From: Novosphingobium barchaimii LL02
Lineage (GTDB): Bacteria; Pseudomonadota; Alphaproteobacteria; Sphingomonadales; Sphingomonadaceae
Length of the DNA stretch: 64,000 nt
Direction of reading: 5' to 3'
Assembly (NCBI RefSeq): GCF_001046635.1
Contig: NZ_KQ130454.1
Span: 728,501-792,500 of the forward strand
Part shown: piece by piece, positions 9,039-17,432 of the stretch
How the letters are laid out: each line of letters starts with the position of its first letter
Numbering within the stretch: the stretch's first letter is position 1
Program-made: the position numbers and the translations under genes
Notes under the pieces: model-generated
Told to the model about the DNA's origin: nothing
What the model saw: the letters and a program-made list of their open reading frames with translations, nothing else
The model's database searches: none

Positions 9039-10394
9039 TTACTCCAGCGGTTCGTCCTCGACGCCGACGGTGATCTTGCCAGCCTCGACCTGGCGCAGGG
9101 TGCGCCAGGCCATCAGGCCCATCACAAGGTAGGAAACCGCCCCGGCAAGGGCCACGGCCCAGGCCGCGCCGCTGGGACCGATGGGGATGAACTGCCAAAG
9201 GCCCAAGCCCAGCGCGACCACAGCGATCAGCCGAGCCACCAGCGAGTGCCGCGCCTTGCCAGTCGAATGCAGCACCGGCTCGAACGCCACGCTGGCCAGG
9301 TCGAAGCTGGAGGCGATGGCCAGCGGCACCAGAATGCCTGCGCCGCTTTCGAAAGCCTCGCCGCCGATCATCGCCAGCAGCTGCTCGCCCGCGAGTACCG
9401 CGATGGCGACCACGGCAAGCCCGGCAACACCGGCGATCATCGTCGTCTGCACCGCCAGCTTGCGGAATTCCTCGGCCTTGGAGGCGACACGCACGCGTGC
9501 GACTTCGGCATAGACCGATCGGGTGAGCAGCGTGGAAAGCTTGCTCAGCGCCTGCGAAAGCTGCGAGGCAAGGCGGTAGAGACCGGCCGCGCGGGTGCCC
9601 ACCCAGCCGCCGACGATCAGCAGCGGACCATTCTTCATGGCCGCGTCGATCGAAGAGCCCCCGTAGGTAATGAGAAAGAAGCGCGCTACGCCCGGGTTCT
9701 CCGCCAGCGCCTGCCGCCATTTGCCCAAGTTGGAAAGGCGTACCGATTCAGGACTGAGCCTGCGCGCCATGTACCAGTAAAGTACAGCTTCGAGGATATC
9801 GACCGCAGCCCACGCCGCCAGGAACCGCCCGACCGAAGGCCCCGTCGCCCAGATAATCAGCGCGGCGACAAGCCGCCCACTGGGCACGATCGCCTCGACA
9901 TAGACCGCCATGTCGAACCGGTTGAGCGCGCGCACCACGCCGGTAGGCGCGGAAACCAGCGCCCACAGCGAGATGCAGCAATACCAGAAGGCGACGTCGA
10001 CGTACTTGGGATTGAGGTCCAGCACATGGGCGAAACCGAAGATCACGACCGCAGCGAAGATGCAGCCGATCACCGCGCCCACGGCATCGATCATGCCGCA
10101 CAGCATCGCCAGTCGGCCAAACTTGCCCCAGTCCTTGTTGTGGACATGCTCCGACCCGTAGCGAACCGCCACGCGCCAGCTCTGGAAGCCGGCTATCGAG
10201 GTTAGCGCCTGCGCGGTGCCGAAGATCAGCGCGAAGTGGCCGAAGTCCTTCAGGCCCAACGTACGGGTCTGGATGGCAAGGTAGGCCAGGCCGCAGATCG
10301 CGCCGAAGCCCTTTCCGCCAAGCAGCCAGGCGGTGTTCTGGAGTATCCGCCCTAACGGAGTGGCACTCTCCTGGCGGTCGCGTTTGGCGGGCAT
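9039..10394 (-). CDS. Oligosaccharide/lipid flippase, MOP superfamily (Wzx-like)
   Basis: 451 aa membrane protein with about 12 hydrophobic segments, similar to polysaccharide-biosynthesis flippases that move lipid-linked molecules across the inner membrane. The start NTAWLLGGKGFGAICGLAYL is typical of the family. The ATG at 10394 is preferred; TTG and GTG codons further upstream are less likely. It is divergent from the nucleotidyltransferase at 10559, and its neighbours are lipid-headgroup enzymes, so the cargo may be a lipid made by this locus. That link is inference. Confidence 0.82.
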   Translation of the reverse strand: MPAKRDRQESATPLGRILQNTAWLLGGKGFGAICGLAYLAIQTRTLGLKDFGHFALIFGTAQALTSIAGFQSWRVAVRYGSEHVHNKDWGKFGRLAMLCGMIDAVGAVIGCIFAAVVIFGFAHVLDLNPKYVDVAFWYCCISLWALVSAPTGVVRALNRFDMAVYVEAIVPSGRLVAALIIWATGPSVGRFLAAWAAVDILEAVLYWYMARRLSPESVRLSNLGKWRQALAENPGVARFFLITYGGSSIDAAMKNGPLLIVGGWVGTRAAGLYRLASQLSQALSKLSTLLTRSVYAEVARVRVASKAEEFRKLAVQTTMIAGVAGLAVVAIAVLAGEQLLAMIGGEAFESGAGILVPLAIASSFDLASVAFEPVLHSTGKARHSLVARLIAVVALGLGLWQFIPIGPSGAAWAVALAGAVSYLVMGLMAWRTLRQVEAGKITVGVEDEPLE

Positions 10395-10558
10395 CGGGGT
10401 GCATTTGGACGAGGGGGCTGTCACTTGCAAGGGATCACTCGTAGTTGCGGGGAAGAAGGTTTTCGGGTCCGCCCCCGCCAGAGCTTTTCCTTTGGCGCCG
10501 CAATCGCTAGATGGCGCTGCTCCCCCCCTAATCGCCTTTGGGCAGACTGAACCTGAAC

Positions 10559-11317
10559 ATGATAGAACACGCCATCCTTCTCAGCGCCGGCCAGGGCTCG
10601 CGCCTTCTGCCGCTTACCGCAGAGCGTCCCAAGTGCCTGATCGACTTCTCGGGCCGCTCGCTGATTGCATGGCAGATCGAGATGCTGGCCCGCTGCGGCG
10701 TGAAGCGGATCGACGTGGTCACCGGGTTCATGACCGACATGCTGGAGGCGCATCTCGCCGCGATCCGCGATCCGCGCGTGGAAATCGCCATCCGTTTCAA
10801 CCCCTTCTACAAGGTGGCCGACAACCTCGGTTCCTGCTGGATCGTGCGTGAGGCGATGCGCGGCGACTTCCTGATCCTCAACGGCGACACGCTGGTGTCA
10901 GAGGATATCGTGCGCAAGGTGCTGGAAGGCTCGCTTGGTCCCGACGGCAAGCCCTGGCCAGTGACCGTCACTGTCGACGTCAAGGCGGACGGCTACGACA
11001 GCGACGACATGAAGGTCGAACGCACGCAGGAAGGGCGCCTCGTTCATATTGGCAAGACGCTGACCGCCGCGCAGTCGAACGCCGAATCGATCGGCTTCCT
11101 CGCCTTCCGGGGCGAAGGCGTCGAACTGTTCCGCGAAACGGTGCGCAAGGCCATGCGCACGCCTGAGGGCGTGCAGCACTGGTATCTCAAGGTGATCGAT
11201 TCGATCGCCCCCACCGGCAAGGTCGGCACCGTTTCGATCGAGGGGCTGGACTGGGCCGAGGTGGACTTCCTCAACGACATCGAAATCGCGACGAAGCTGA
11301 CCGATACCTGGGCCTGA
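10559..11317 (+). CDS. Phosphocholine/inositol-phosphate-type cytidylyltransferase
   Basis: NTP transferase of the COG1213 type, 252 aa, which activates a small phosphorylated alcohol as its CDP derivative. The GT-A nucleotide signature LSAGQGSRLLPLTAERPKCL is at residues 6-25. FNPFYKVADNLGSCW and FLILNGDTLV correspond to the LicC/PntC motifs; the D of NGD binds the metal. I use the ATG at 10559 rather than the in-frame TTG 21 bases upstream. Nearby lie a CDP-alcohol phosphotransferase and a lipid kinase, which fits a headgroup-activating role. The alcohol (inositol, glycerate, choline or other) cannot be read from sequence. Confidence 0.83.
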   Translation: MIEHAILLSAGQGSRLLPLTAERPKCLIDFSGRSLIAWQIEMLARCGVKRIDVVTGFMTDMLEAHLAAIRDPRVEIAIRFNPFYKVADNLGSCWIVREAMRGDFLILNGDTLVSEDIVRKVLEGSLGPDGKPWPVTVTVDVKADGYDSDDMKVERTQEGRLVHIGKTLTAAQSNAESIGFLAFRGEGVELFRETVRKAMRTPEGVQHWYLKVIDSIAPTGKVGTVSIEGLDWAEVDFLNDIEIATKLTDTWA

Positions 11318-11325
11318 GGGCAGGC

Positions 11326-11757
11326 CTAACCTGAAAAATAGCCCTTGAGCCATGCCGTCAGCGCCTTGAGGGCCTCGCCCTCCAGCGCTACGGCATGGCC
11401 GAGGTCCGGCACCTTGGGCCAGCCGCAGTCGACGAATTCGCGGCCCTGCCACTCGCGCGCGCCTTCGTAGCGCGGGATGACGTGGAAATGGACCTGCGGG
11501 TCCGCCATCATCAACATCAGATAGTTGATCTTCGCATAGCCCACCGCCTTGCCCAGCGCAGCTTCGATTGCGGCGGTAGCGATCTTCAACTCCGCATGAG
11601 CCTCGCCCGGCAGGTCGCCGAAAGCGGTCGCATCGCTTTTTGCGGCCAGCACCAGAGAACCGAGCGTGGGCTGCGAGGGCCTTGCCAGCACGACCCAGTG
11701 ATCGAACTGTGCCACCAGAGTCGCGGGCCAGCCGAACTTTTCGATCGTCGCGTGCAT
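11326..11757 (-). CDS. HIT-family hydrolase
   Basis: Histidine-triad nucleotide hydrolase/transferase, 143 aa, with the active-site stretch QVHFHVIPRYEG (H90, H92) near the C-terminus. The position of the first triad histidine is Q, as in a known HIT subgroup. The ATG at 11757 begins 2 bases after the stop of the CDP-alcohol phosphotransferase gene, so the two form one unit. A role in removing or recycling CDP- or NMP-containing by-products of that enzyme is plausible but unproven. Confidence 0.85.
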   Translation of the reverse strand: MHATIEKFGWPATLVAQFDHWVVLARPSQPTLGSLVLAAKSDATAFGDLPGEAHAELKIATAAIEAALGKAVGYAKINYLMLMMADPQVHFHVIPRYEGAREWQGREFVDCGWPKVPDLGHAVALEGEALKALTAWLKGYFSG

Positions 11758-11759
11758 GC

Positions 11760-12875
11760 TCAGCCTTCCGAAAGCCAGGAAGTGATCTTGCCGCCGCGCG
11801 CCCGCAAGGTCCAGGCCTGAACCAGCCGCACGGCGTGGATCAGGCACGAGCACGCCGTCCACCAGGCCACCGCGATCAGGCCGAGGTCAGGCCGCGAAAA
11901 GACCATGAAGGCGAACAGGATGACCATGTTCGGATTGCGCCGCGCGGTAATCAGGCGGAACCGGCTGTCGAAACGGGTCCACACGTGGATGTGCATCATG
12001 CCGTTCTGGCGCATGAAAGCGCCTTCGATCAGACGCTGGACAATATAGCCGCCCTGGATCGCGCCCTGCACCCACCAGAAGGTGACCGGATCATAGGCCA
12101 TGCCCCAGAACCCTAGTCCGGTCGCCCAGAACCACCACCAGAACGGCGGGTGGACAAGGTCCATGCCGTGGTCGAACACATTGCCCCAGGCCGAGGACGT
12201 GATCGTGCAGCGCGCCAGCTTGCCGTCCACGGTGTCCAGCACCATGAACACCAGACCCGTCGCCATGCCCGCCCAATAGTGGCCATAGGCGAACAGCACG
12301 GTGGCCACGACGCAGAACACTGCGCCCACGCTGGTCACCATGTTGGGGGTGATACCCAACTTCGCGCAGATGCGGGTCATGACCAGTGCCCATTCGGGCC
12401 AGAGGTACTTGGTGAGCACGTCGGTCACGCCCTTGTAGGCGCCGAAATAGCTGGCCCGCTCGATCGCACGTACCGTTTCGGGGACAAGCGGCATGAGGAA
12501 AGGCGTCTCGCGCTTTCTAAGCTGCTTGTTTTCTACTGTCGGGCCGTCCTCGTAGGCGATGACGTCCAGACCAGAGGTATCGGTGAGCGGCGTACCCTGC
12601 GCCATCGCCTGCGCGATTCGCGCGGCCTGCGCCCCGTCGGCTGCATGGGCGAGCGCCGGAACGCCCTTCAAAGTGAGCACCACGCCGGGCCGGCCGGTGA
12701 TGTTTCCAAACCACGCCGGGTCCCACGCATGTGCCGCGTTGGACAGGATTGCGGGGCCTGCGGGCACCTCGTCCAGCGAAACCAGCCCCGCCGCCCGCGC
12801 GATCCGCGCCACGCGCCGGGCCATCGTCAGACCCCAGAGCTTCACGAAATTCTCGCCGATCGTCACGACCGGCAT
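11760..12875 (-). CDS. CDP-alcohol phosphotransferase with a degenerate N-terminal domain
   Basis: Membrane enzyme that transfers a phospho-alcohol from a CDP-activated donor to an acceptor alcohol. The full family signature DxxDGxxARx8GxxxDxxxD is present: D214, D217, G218, A221, R222, G231, D235 and D239. Residues 1-140 are an extra domain resembling the nucleotidyltransferase half of bifunctional IPCT/DIPP-synthase proteins but lacking the GxGxR nucleotide loop. The linker PETVRAIERASYFGAYKGVTD also recalls those fusions. Start: ATG at 12875 (AGGA 10 bases upstream) or ATG at 12896. The separate cytidylyltransferase at 10559 may supply the activity the N-terminal domain has lost. Confidence 0.85.
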   Translation of the reverse strand: MPVVTIGENFVKLWGLTMARRVARIARAAGLVSLDEVPAGPAILSNAAHAWDPAWFGNITGRPGVVLTLKGVPALAHAADGAQAARIAQAMAQGTPLTDTSGLDVIAYEDGPTVENKQLRKRETPFLMPLVPETVRAIERASYFGAYKGVTDVLTKYLWPEWALVMTRICAKLGITPNMVTSVGAVFCVVATVLFAYGHYWAGMATGLVFMVLDTVDGKLARCTITSSAWGNVFDHGMDLVHPPFWWWFWATGLGFWGMAYDPVTFWWVQGAIQGGYIVQRLIEGAFMRQNGMMHIHVWTRFDSRFRLITARRNPNMVILFAFMVFSRPDLGLIAVAWWTACSCLIHAVRLVQAWTLRARGGKITSWLSEG

Positions 12876-13046
12876 TGCCTGCTTTTCCTGCACCATGGCC
12901 CCAGCCCGTAGTCGGTCGCACACAGGCTGGCAATTGCAGCGAGGCAAACGTGTCTGCACGGCAACAGCTGCCATCGAACTGTAACTTTAATGTGTCAGAG
13001 CATGTTTCTTGGTGATTTTGCGGACGGGCGTCACTAGATAGCGCCC

Positions 13047-14090
13047 GTGCACGGAAGCATTTACGAATTCGAGACGCTGCCGATCTTCGGTGAGCTTGGC
13101 CGCCACGGCGGCGCCCACACGGTCCGCCCGGCACGCCGTGGACGGGCGGTTCCGCTCGTCGGCATCGTGCGCAATCCGCGCAGCCACCGCAATAAGGGCA
13201 AGGCGCCCGAAATGGCGGATTGCTCCAACATCCTGACGCAAACGCCCAGCACCCGCGAGGAACTGCACTACACGCTGGCGGAATTCGCGCGGCGCGGCAT
13301 CGACTACCTCGTGGTCGACGGCGGCGACGGCACCGTGCGCGATGTGCTGTCCTGCGGCGCCGATATCTTCGGCGACGACTGGCCGACCTTCGTGGTCCTG
13401 CCCAAGGGCAAGACCAACGCGCTTGCCGTCGATCTGGGCCTGCCCAACCACTGGTCGCTGACGCAGGCGATGGCTGCGGCACACCGGGGTGAAACCTTGG
13501 CGCGCCGGCCGATGCGCCTCACCCCCGCCGATGGCAAGGGACGCGGTGTCCTTGGCTTCGTGCTGGGCACCGGCATTTTCGCGCTGGCGACCGAGGCCGG
13601 GCAGGAAGCCCACCGCCGCGGCGCCTTCAACAGTTTTGCCGTGGGACTATCCATTCTGGCCGCTATCGTCGGCGCCCTGTTCGGCCGCACTGGCAATGTC
13701 TGGCGCGCCTGCACCCCTACCCGTATCATCGACCGCCGCAGCGGCCGCCACCTGCCTTATGATGGGCGCGGCAACCCTGGTGAGCGCTTCCTGACTTTCG
13801 CCACCACGTTTGAGCGTTTCCCTCTGGGCGCCCGGCCGTTCGGGCGCAATCCCGGCGCCGGCCTGAAGCTGGCGGTGATGGACTCGCCGGTACGCTGGAT
13901 TGTCGCGCTGCTGCCCGCGCTCATGTTCGGCCTTCAGGGCAAGTTCCTGACCCGCAACGGCGCAAAGCGTTTCAGCGTGAACAATATCGACCTCGACATC
14001 GGCGGCACGTTCATCCTCGACGGCGAGGCTTTCCCCGCCGGCCGCTACGTGCTGGACGAAGGCCCGCAGATCAACTTCGTGGTGCCCTGA
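13047..14090 (+). CDS. Diacylglycerol kinase-family lipid kinase (possibly ceramide/sphingoid kinase)
   Basis: 347 aa protein with the DAGK catalytic fold. VGIVRNPRSHRNKG (about residues 38-51) is the N-terminal nucleotide-binding strand, DYLVVDGGDGTVRDVL (about 86-101) is the GGDGT ATP loop, and VVLPKGKTNALAVDLGL is the PxGTxNDxA-like segment. The C-terminal VNNIDLDIGGTFILDGE is the usual beta-sandwich element. The start is a GTG at 13047 with no clear ribosome site, so the true start is uncertain. It is divergent from the CDP-alcohol phosphotransferase. The family includes DAG, ceramide and sphingosine kinases; sphingomonads make sphingolipids, so ceramide is a candidate substrate (inference). 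Confidence 0.82.
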   Translation: MHGSIYEFETLPIFGELGRHGGAHTVRPARRGRAVPLVGIVRNPRSHRNKGKAPEMADCSNILTQTPSTREELHYTLAEFARRGIDYLVVDGGDGTVRDVLSCGADIFGDDWPTFVVLPKGKTNALAVDLGLPNHWSLTQAMAAAHRGETLARRPMRLTPADGKGRGVLGFVLGTGIFALATEAGQEAHRRGAFNSFAVGLSILAAIVGALFGRTGNVWRACTPTRIIDRRSGRHLPYDGRGNPGERFLTFATTFERFPLGARPFGRNPGAGLKLAVMDSPVRWIVALLPALMFGLQGKFLTRNGAKRFSVNNIDLDIGGTFILDGEAFPAGRYVLDEGPQINFVVP

Positions 14091-14127
14091 CGCAGGCCCG
14101 GGCTTGCATTGACGGCAGGCCTGCACG

Positions 14128-15078
14128 ATGCACGCGCGAATGAGCGACGACCTCTACGGATCCGAAACCCTTGCAGACCGCACGGCGGCCGCGCTGGCGC
14201 GCGATGTGGTTGCGCCGGTGCGTGCCTTCGCCGAGCGGCTGGCGCGGGACGCCGGCGCGCTGGGCGTGCTGTTCTACGGCTCGAACCTGCGCACCGGATC
14301 GCTGGAAGGCGTGCTGGATTTCTACGTGCTGCTGCCCGGCCCGCAGGTCGAGCGGATCTGGCCGCGCGTCAGCTATCACGAATGGGTCCATGACGGCGTG
14401 CCCCTGCGCGCCAAAGTCGCCACCATGGCGATGGAAACCTTCCGCGCCGCCGCCGCCGGAGCGCGGCTCGACACCACGATCTGGGCCCGCTTCGTCCAGC
14501 CCAGCGGCCTTGCATGGCAGCAGGACGAGGGCGCCGGCGCCTTAGTTGCAGATGCCGTGGCGCAGGCGGCGCGCACCGCAGCGCGGCTCGCCGTGGCCCT
14601 CGGCCCCGAGGCGGGCACGCCAGAGGATTACTGGCGCGCCTTGTTCCGGGCCACCTATGCCGCCGAATTCCGCGTTGAAAAGGCAGGCCGCGAAGACTCG
14701 ATCCTTGCCGCCAACCGCGCTCATTTCGACGGGCTGTTGCCGCTGGCACTGAGCGCCCAGGCGATCCGCTTCGCCCGCTGCGCAAATGGCACGATCCGCC
14801 CCGAAATCACGGCGCGTGACCGTGCCCGGACCCTGGCCTGGTGGAAGCGCCGCCAACGGCTGGGCAAGCCCTACAACGTCATGCGCCTGCTCAAGGCCTC
14901 GACCACGTTCGAGGGCGCATCGCGTTATGCCGCCTGGAAGATCGAGCGTCACACCGGCGTCCCCGTCACGATCACTCCCTGGCGAGAGCGTCATCCGGTG
15001 CTGAGCGCACCGGGCGTGCTGTGGCAGGTCTGGCGCGGCCGCAAGGCGCTGGCGAATGCGGAAGGTAAGGCCCGATGA
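14128..15078 (+). CDS. Uncharacterised protein with a Tam41-like nucleotidyltransferase motif
   Basis: 316 aa soluble-looking protein that I do not recognise with certainty. VLFYGSNLRTGS (residues 47-58) followed by LDFYVLL (63-69) has the GS...D layout of nucleotidyltransferases. The downstream segments (VPLRAKVATMAMETFR, then a predicted helical region with FRATYAAEFRVEKAGRED) resemble the order of motifs in Tam41/Mmp37 phosphatidate cytidylyltransferases. The match is by eye. Its last 4 bases (ATGA) overlap the start of the MobA-like gene at 15075, and it follows the lipid kinase by 37 bases. A CDP-lipid-forming role would fit the neighbourhood. ATG codons at 14128 and 14140 are both possible starts. 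Confidence 0.7.
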   Translation: MHARMSDDLYGSETLADRTAAALARDVVAPVRAFAERLARDAGALGVLFYGSNLRTGSLEGVLDFYVLLPGPQVERIWPRVSYHEWVHDGVPLRAKVATMAMETFRAAAAGARLDTTIWARFVQPSGLAWQQDEGAGALVADAVAQAARTAARLAVALGPEAGTPEDYWRALFRATYAAEFRVEKAGREDSILAANRAHFDGLLPLALSAQAIRFARCANGTIRPEITARDRARTLAWWKRRQRLGKPYNVMRLLKASTTFEGASRYAAWKIERHTGVPVTITPWRERHPVLSAPGVLWQVWRGRKALANAEGKAR

Positions 15079-15830
15079 CCCAGCCCGCAGCCCTCATCCT
15101 CGCCGGCTCACGCCCCGGTGCGCCCGATCCGGTCGCGAAGGCCGAGGGCGTGGCGCACAAGTCGCTGGTAGAGATCGCGGGGCAGCCGATGCTCGCCCAT
15201 GTCGTCCACGCCCTGCGCGAGGCCGGGACCAGCCGGATCGCGGTTTCGGCCAGCGACGACGCGGTGCGCGATCTTGCCCTGCTGCTCGGCTGCGAGGTTC
15301 TGGCAACCGGCACCGGGCCCAGTGCCAGCGTGGCAATCGGGCTGGAGGCATTGGGCGCGCCGCTGCTCGTCACCACCAGCGACCATGCGCTGCTGCGCGG
15401 CGAATGGGTGCGCGATTTCCTGAACGATACGCCGCAAGGCAGCGACGTCGCGATCCTGCTCGCCCGGCGCGAGGCGATCGAGGCGGCCATGCCCGGCAGC
15501 AAGCGCACTTATCTGCGCTTTGCAGACGGACAGTGGTCGGGATGCAACCTGTTCCTGCTCGCCAGCGGCAATGCCGGGCTGGCGATCGAGACCTGGAAGA
15601 TGGTCGAGGCAGACCGCAAGCGTCCCTGGCGCATCGCCGCGCGGCTGGGTCTGGGGATGCTGCTGGGCTATGCGCTGGGCCGGCTGACGCTGGCGGCGGC
15701 GATCGCAAGGCTGGGCAAGCGCATCGGCGTTACCGCCAGCCTCGTCGCGGCGCGCGACGGTCTGGCGGCGGTGGACGTCGACAAGCCCGCCGACCTCGCG
15801 GATGCGCGGACGATCATGGCGAAGCGTTGA
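15075..15830 (+). CDS. MobA-like NTP transferase
   Basis: 251 aa GT-A-type nucleotidyltransferase. The N-terminal loop AALILAGSRPGAPDPVAKAE is a relaxed form of the LAGGxSxRMGxxK signature, followed by HKSLVEIAGQPMLAHVVHAL, and VTTSDHALL supplies the metal-binding aspartate. Residues about 186-216 are unusually hydrophobic for this family (LGMLLGYALGRLTLAAAIARL) and may touch the membrane. It is coupled by ATGA to the preceding gene. The substrate is unknown; the locus suggests an activated headgroup or lipid phosphate. Confidence 0.78.
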   Translation: MTQPAALILAGSRPGAPDPVAKAEGVAHKSLVEIAGQPMLAHVVHALREAGTSRIAVSASDDAVRDLALLLGCEVLATGTGPSASVAIGLEALGAPLLVTTSDHALLRGEWVRDFLNDTPQGSDVAILLARREAIEAAMPGSKRTYLRFADGQWSGCNLFLLASGNAGLAIETWKMVEADRKRPWRIAARLGLGMLLGYALGRLTLAAAIARLGKRIGVTASLVAARDGLAAVDVDKPADLADARTIMAKR

Positions 15831-15863
15831 GGCGGGGGCGAAAGCCTGCCCCCGCCCCTGCCG

Positions 15864-16388
15864 TTACATATACTTCATCTGGATGCGGATCGACTTGACC
15901 GATCCGCCCACCGGCACGCCAACCTTGGTGTAGCTGGGCTTGCCGAGGTTGAAGATGTTGATCGAGGGATTGTTCGACATCGCCCCGCCATCGGTGCGGA
16001 TATCGGTCTCGCCGTTGCCGTTCACGTCGTGGCGCACGGCAACGCCATACCTGCCTGAAGCCGGCAGTGGCACGCAGAAACTCATGCTGCCGGCGCGCGC
16101 CGGCACTTCGATGCGCGAGAGCCACTTGCCCTTCACCAGCCATTCGCCCGCATTGGCGCGGTAGGCCTGCACGCGCACCTTGCCCGACGAGGCCTTGATG
16201 CCGTCGACGGTGACCATCAGCCCTGGCCCCTTGTCGGCGGAGCAGCGGCCCATTTCATTGCGAATCTCGTTCCGATATTCGCGCTGCGCCGAAACCGGCA
16301 CAGCAAGACCGACTGCGGCGGCCAGCGCCAGCACAGCGGACATCCGGTTGGGCATTGCGATCGATCCCGGGGGACTGGTCGTTATCAT
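15864..16388 (-). CDS. Exported DUF2141 protein
   Basis: 174 aa secreted protein of the DUF2141 family, function unknown. The N-terminus carries a signal peptide (MSAVLALAAAVGLAVPVSAQ ending at an AxA-type site). The mature part contains VRVQAYRANAGEWLV and RHDVNGNGETDIRTDGG, a calcium-loop-like stretch typical of the family. The ATG at 16388 is chosen because it is preceded by ggaagag; the ATG at 16355 lacks a ribosome site. The gene is divergent from rpe and stands alone. Confidence 0.82.
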   Translation of the reverse strand: MITTSPPGSIAMPNRMSAVLALAAAVGLAVPVSAQREYRNEIRNEMGRCSADKGPGLMVTVDGIKASSGKVRVQAYRANAGEWLVKGKWLSRIEVPARAGSMSFCVPLPASGRYGVAVRHDVNGNGETDIRTDGGAMSNNPSINIFNLGKPSYTKVGVPVGGSVKSIRIQMKYM

Positions 16389-16677
16389 TTCTCTTCCATT
16401 TGTCGTAAATCCGGCCAGCTGGCGGCCGGTCGTTCGCCCTTGGCGGCGGGGCATGCCATGAACTCTCTTAATGCCGCCTAAATGCCCAAGCCGCCGTGAA
16501 TGGCTACTGAATTTTACGTTTCGGCGGCTGACAGCCTCGTTTGGCTGCATGCGGGCTCATAGCGGCCTCTTGAGAGGCTTGACCCAATATCGCGTGTGGA
16601 AAACGGCCCTGTCGGCGCTTGTCGCCCCAATATGTGGTGGCGTATTCATTCATGGTGAGGAGTTCCGTAAAACTACC

Positions 16678-17340
16678 ATGACGATACCCCTGATTTCCCC
16701 CTCGATCCTGTCCGCCGACTTCGCGCGGCTCGGCGAGGAAGTGCGCGCCATCGACGAAGCCGGTGCCGACTGGATCCACGTTGACGTGATGGACGGCCAC
16801 TTCGTGCCCAACATCACCATCGGCCCCGCCGTGGTGAAGGCCCTGCGCCCTCACAGCGCGAAGGTTTTCGACGTCCACCTGATGATCTCGCCGGTCGACA
16901 GCTATCTTGAAGCCTTTGCCGATGCCGGCGCAGATTATATCACCGTCCATCCCGAGGCCGGTCCGCACGTTCACCGCACGGTGCAGACGATCCACAACCT
17001 GGGCAAGAAGGCGGGCATCTCGCTCAACCCGGCGACACCTGCCAAGATGCTGGACTATCTGATCGACGACATCGACCTGGTGCTCATCATGAGCGTGAAC
17101 CCCGGTTTCGGCGGCCAGAGCTTCATCTCCAGCCAGCTTCGCAAGATCGAGGCGGTGCGCAAGATGATCGACAAGACCGGGCGCGACATCCGCCTGGAAG
17201 TTGACGGCGGCGTCGATGCGAAGACCGCGCCGCTGTGCGTTTCGGCCGGCGCCGACGTGCTGGTTGCCGGATCAGCGACCTTCCGCGGCGGGCCGTCGCA
17301 GTACGCGGCGAATATCCAGACGCTCAAGGGCCTGGCATAA
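16678..17340 (+). CDS. rpe: Ribulose-phosphate 3-epimerase
   Basis: Cytosolic (beta/alpha)8 enzyme interconverting ribulose-5-phosphate and xylulose-5-phosphate in the pentose phosphate pathway. 220 aa, standard length. The family motifs [39 protein letters not shown] and [12 protein letters not shown] are intact with their metal ligands and catalytic aspartates. The start ATG at 16678 follows gaggag by about 15 bases. The gene is followed by the heparinase-like gene and purH on the same strand. Confidence 0.96.
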   Translation: MTIPLISPSILSADFARLGEEVRAIDEAGADWIHVDVMDGHFVPNITIGPAVVKALRPHSAKVFDVHLMISPVDSYLEAFADAGADYITVHPEAGPHVHRTVQTIHNLGKKAGISLNPATPAKMLDYLIDDIDLVLIMSVNPGFGGQSFISSQLRKIEAVRKMIDKTGRDIRLEVDGGVDAKTAPLCVSAGADVLVAGSATFRGGPSQYAANIQTLKGLA

Positions 17341-17432
17341 GAGTGGACGCCCGCACCCCTCTTCGGCCTGCGGCAAGGAACCCGGACCCTTCCCGGGCGA
17401 TTCCCATGTCGCAGGCGGAGGAGGAGGGTGCA

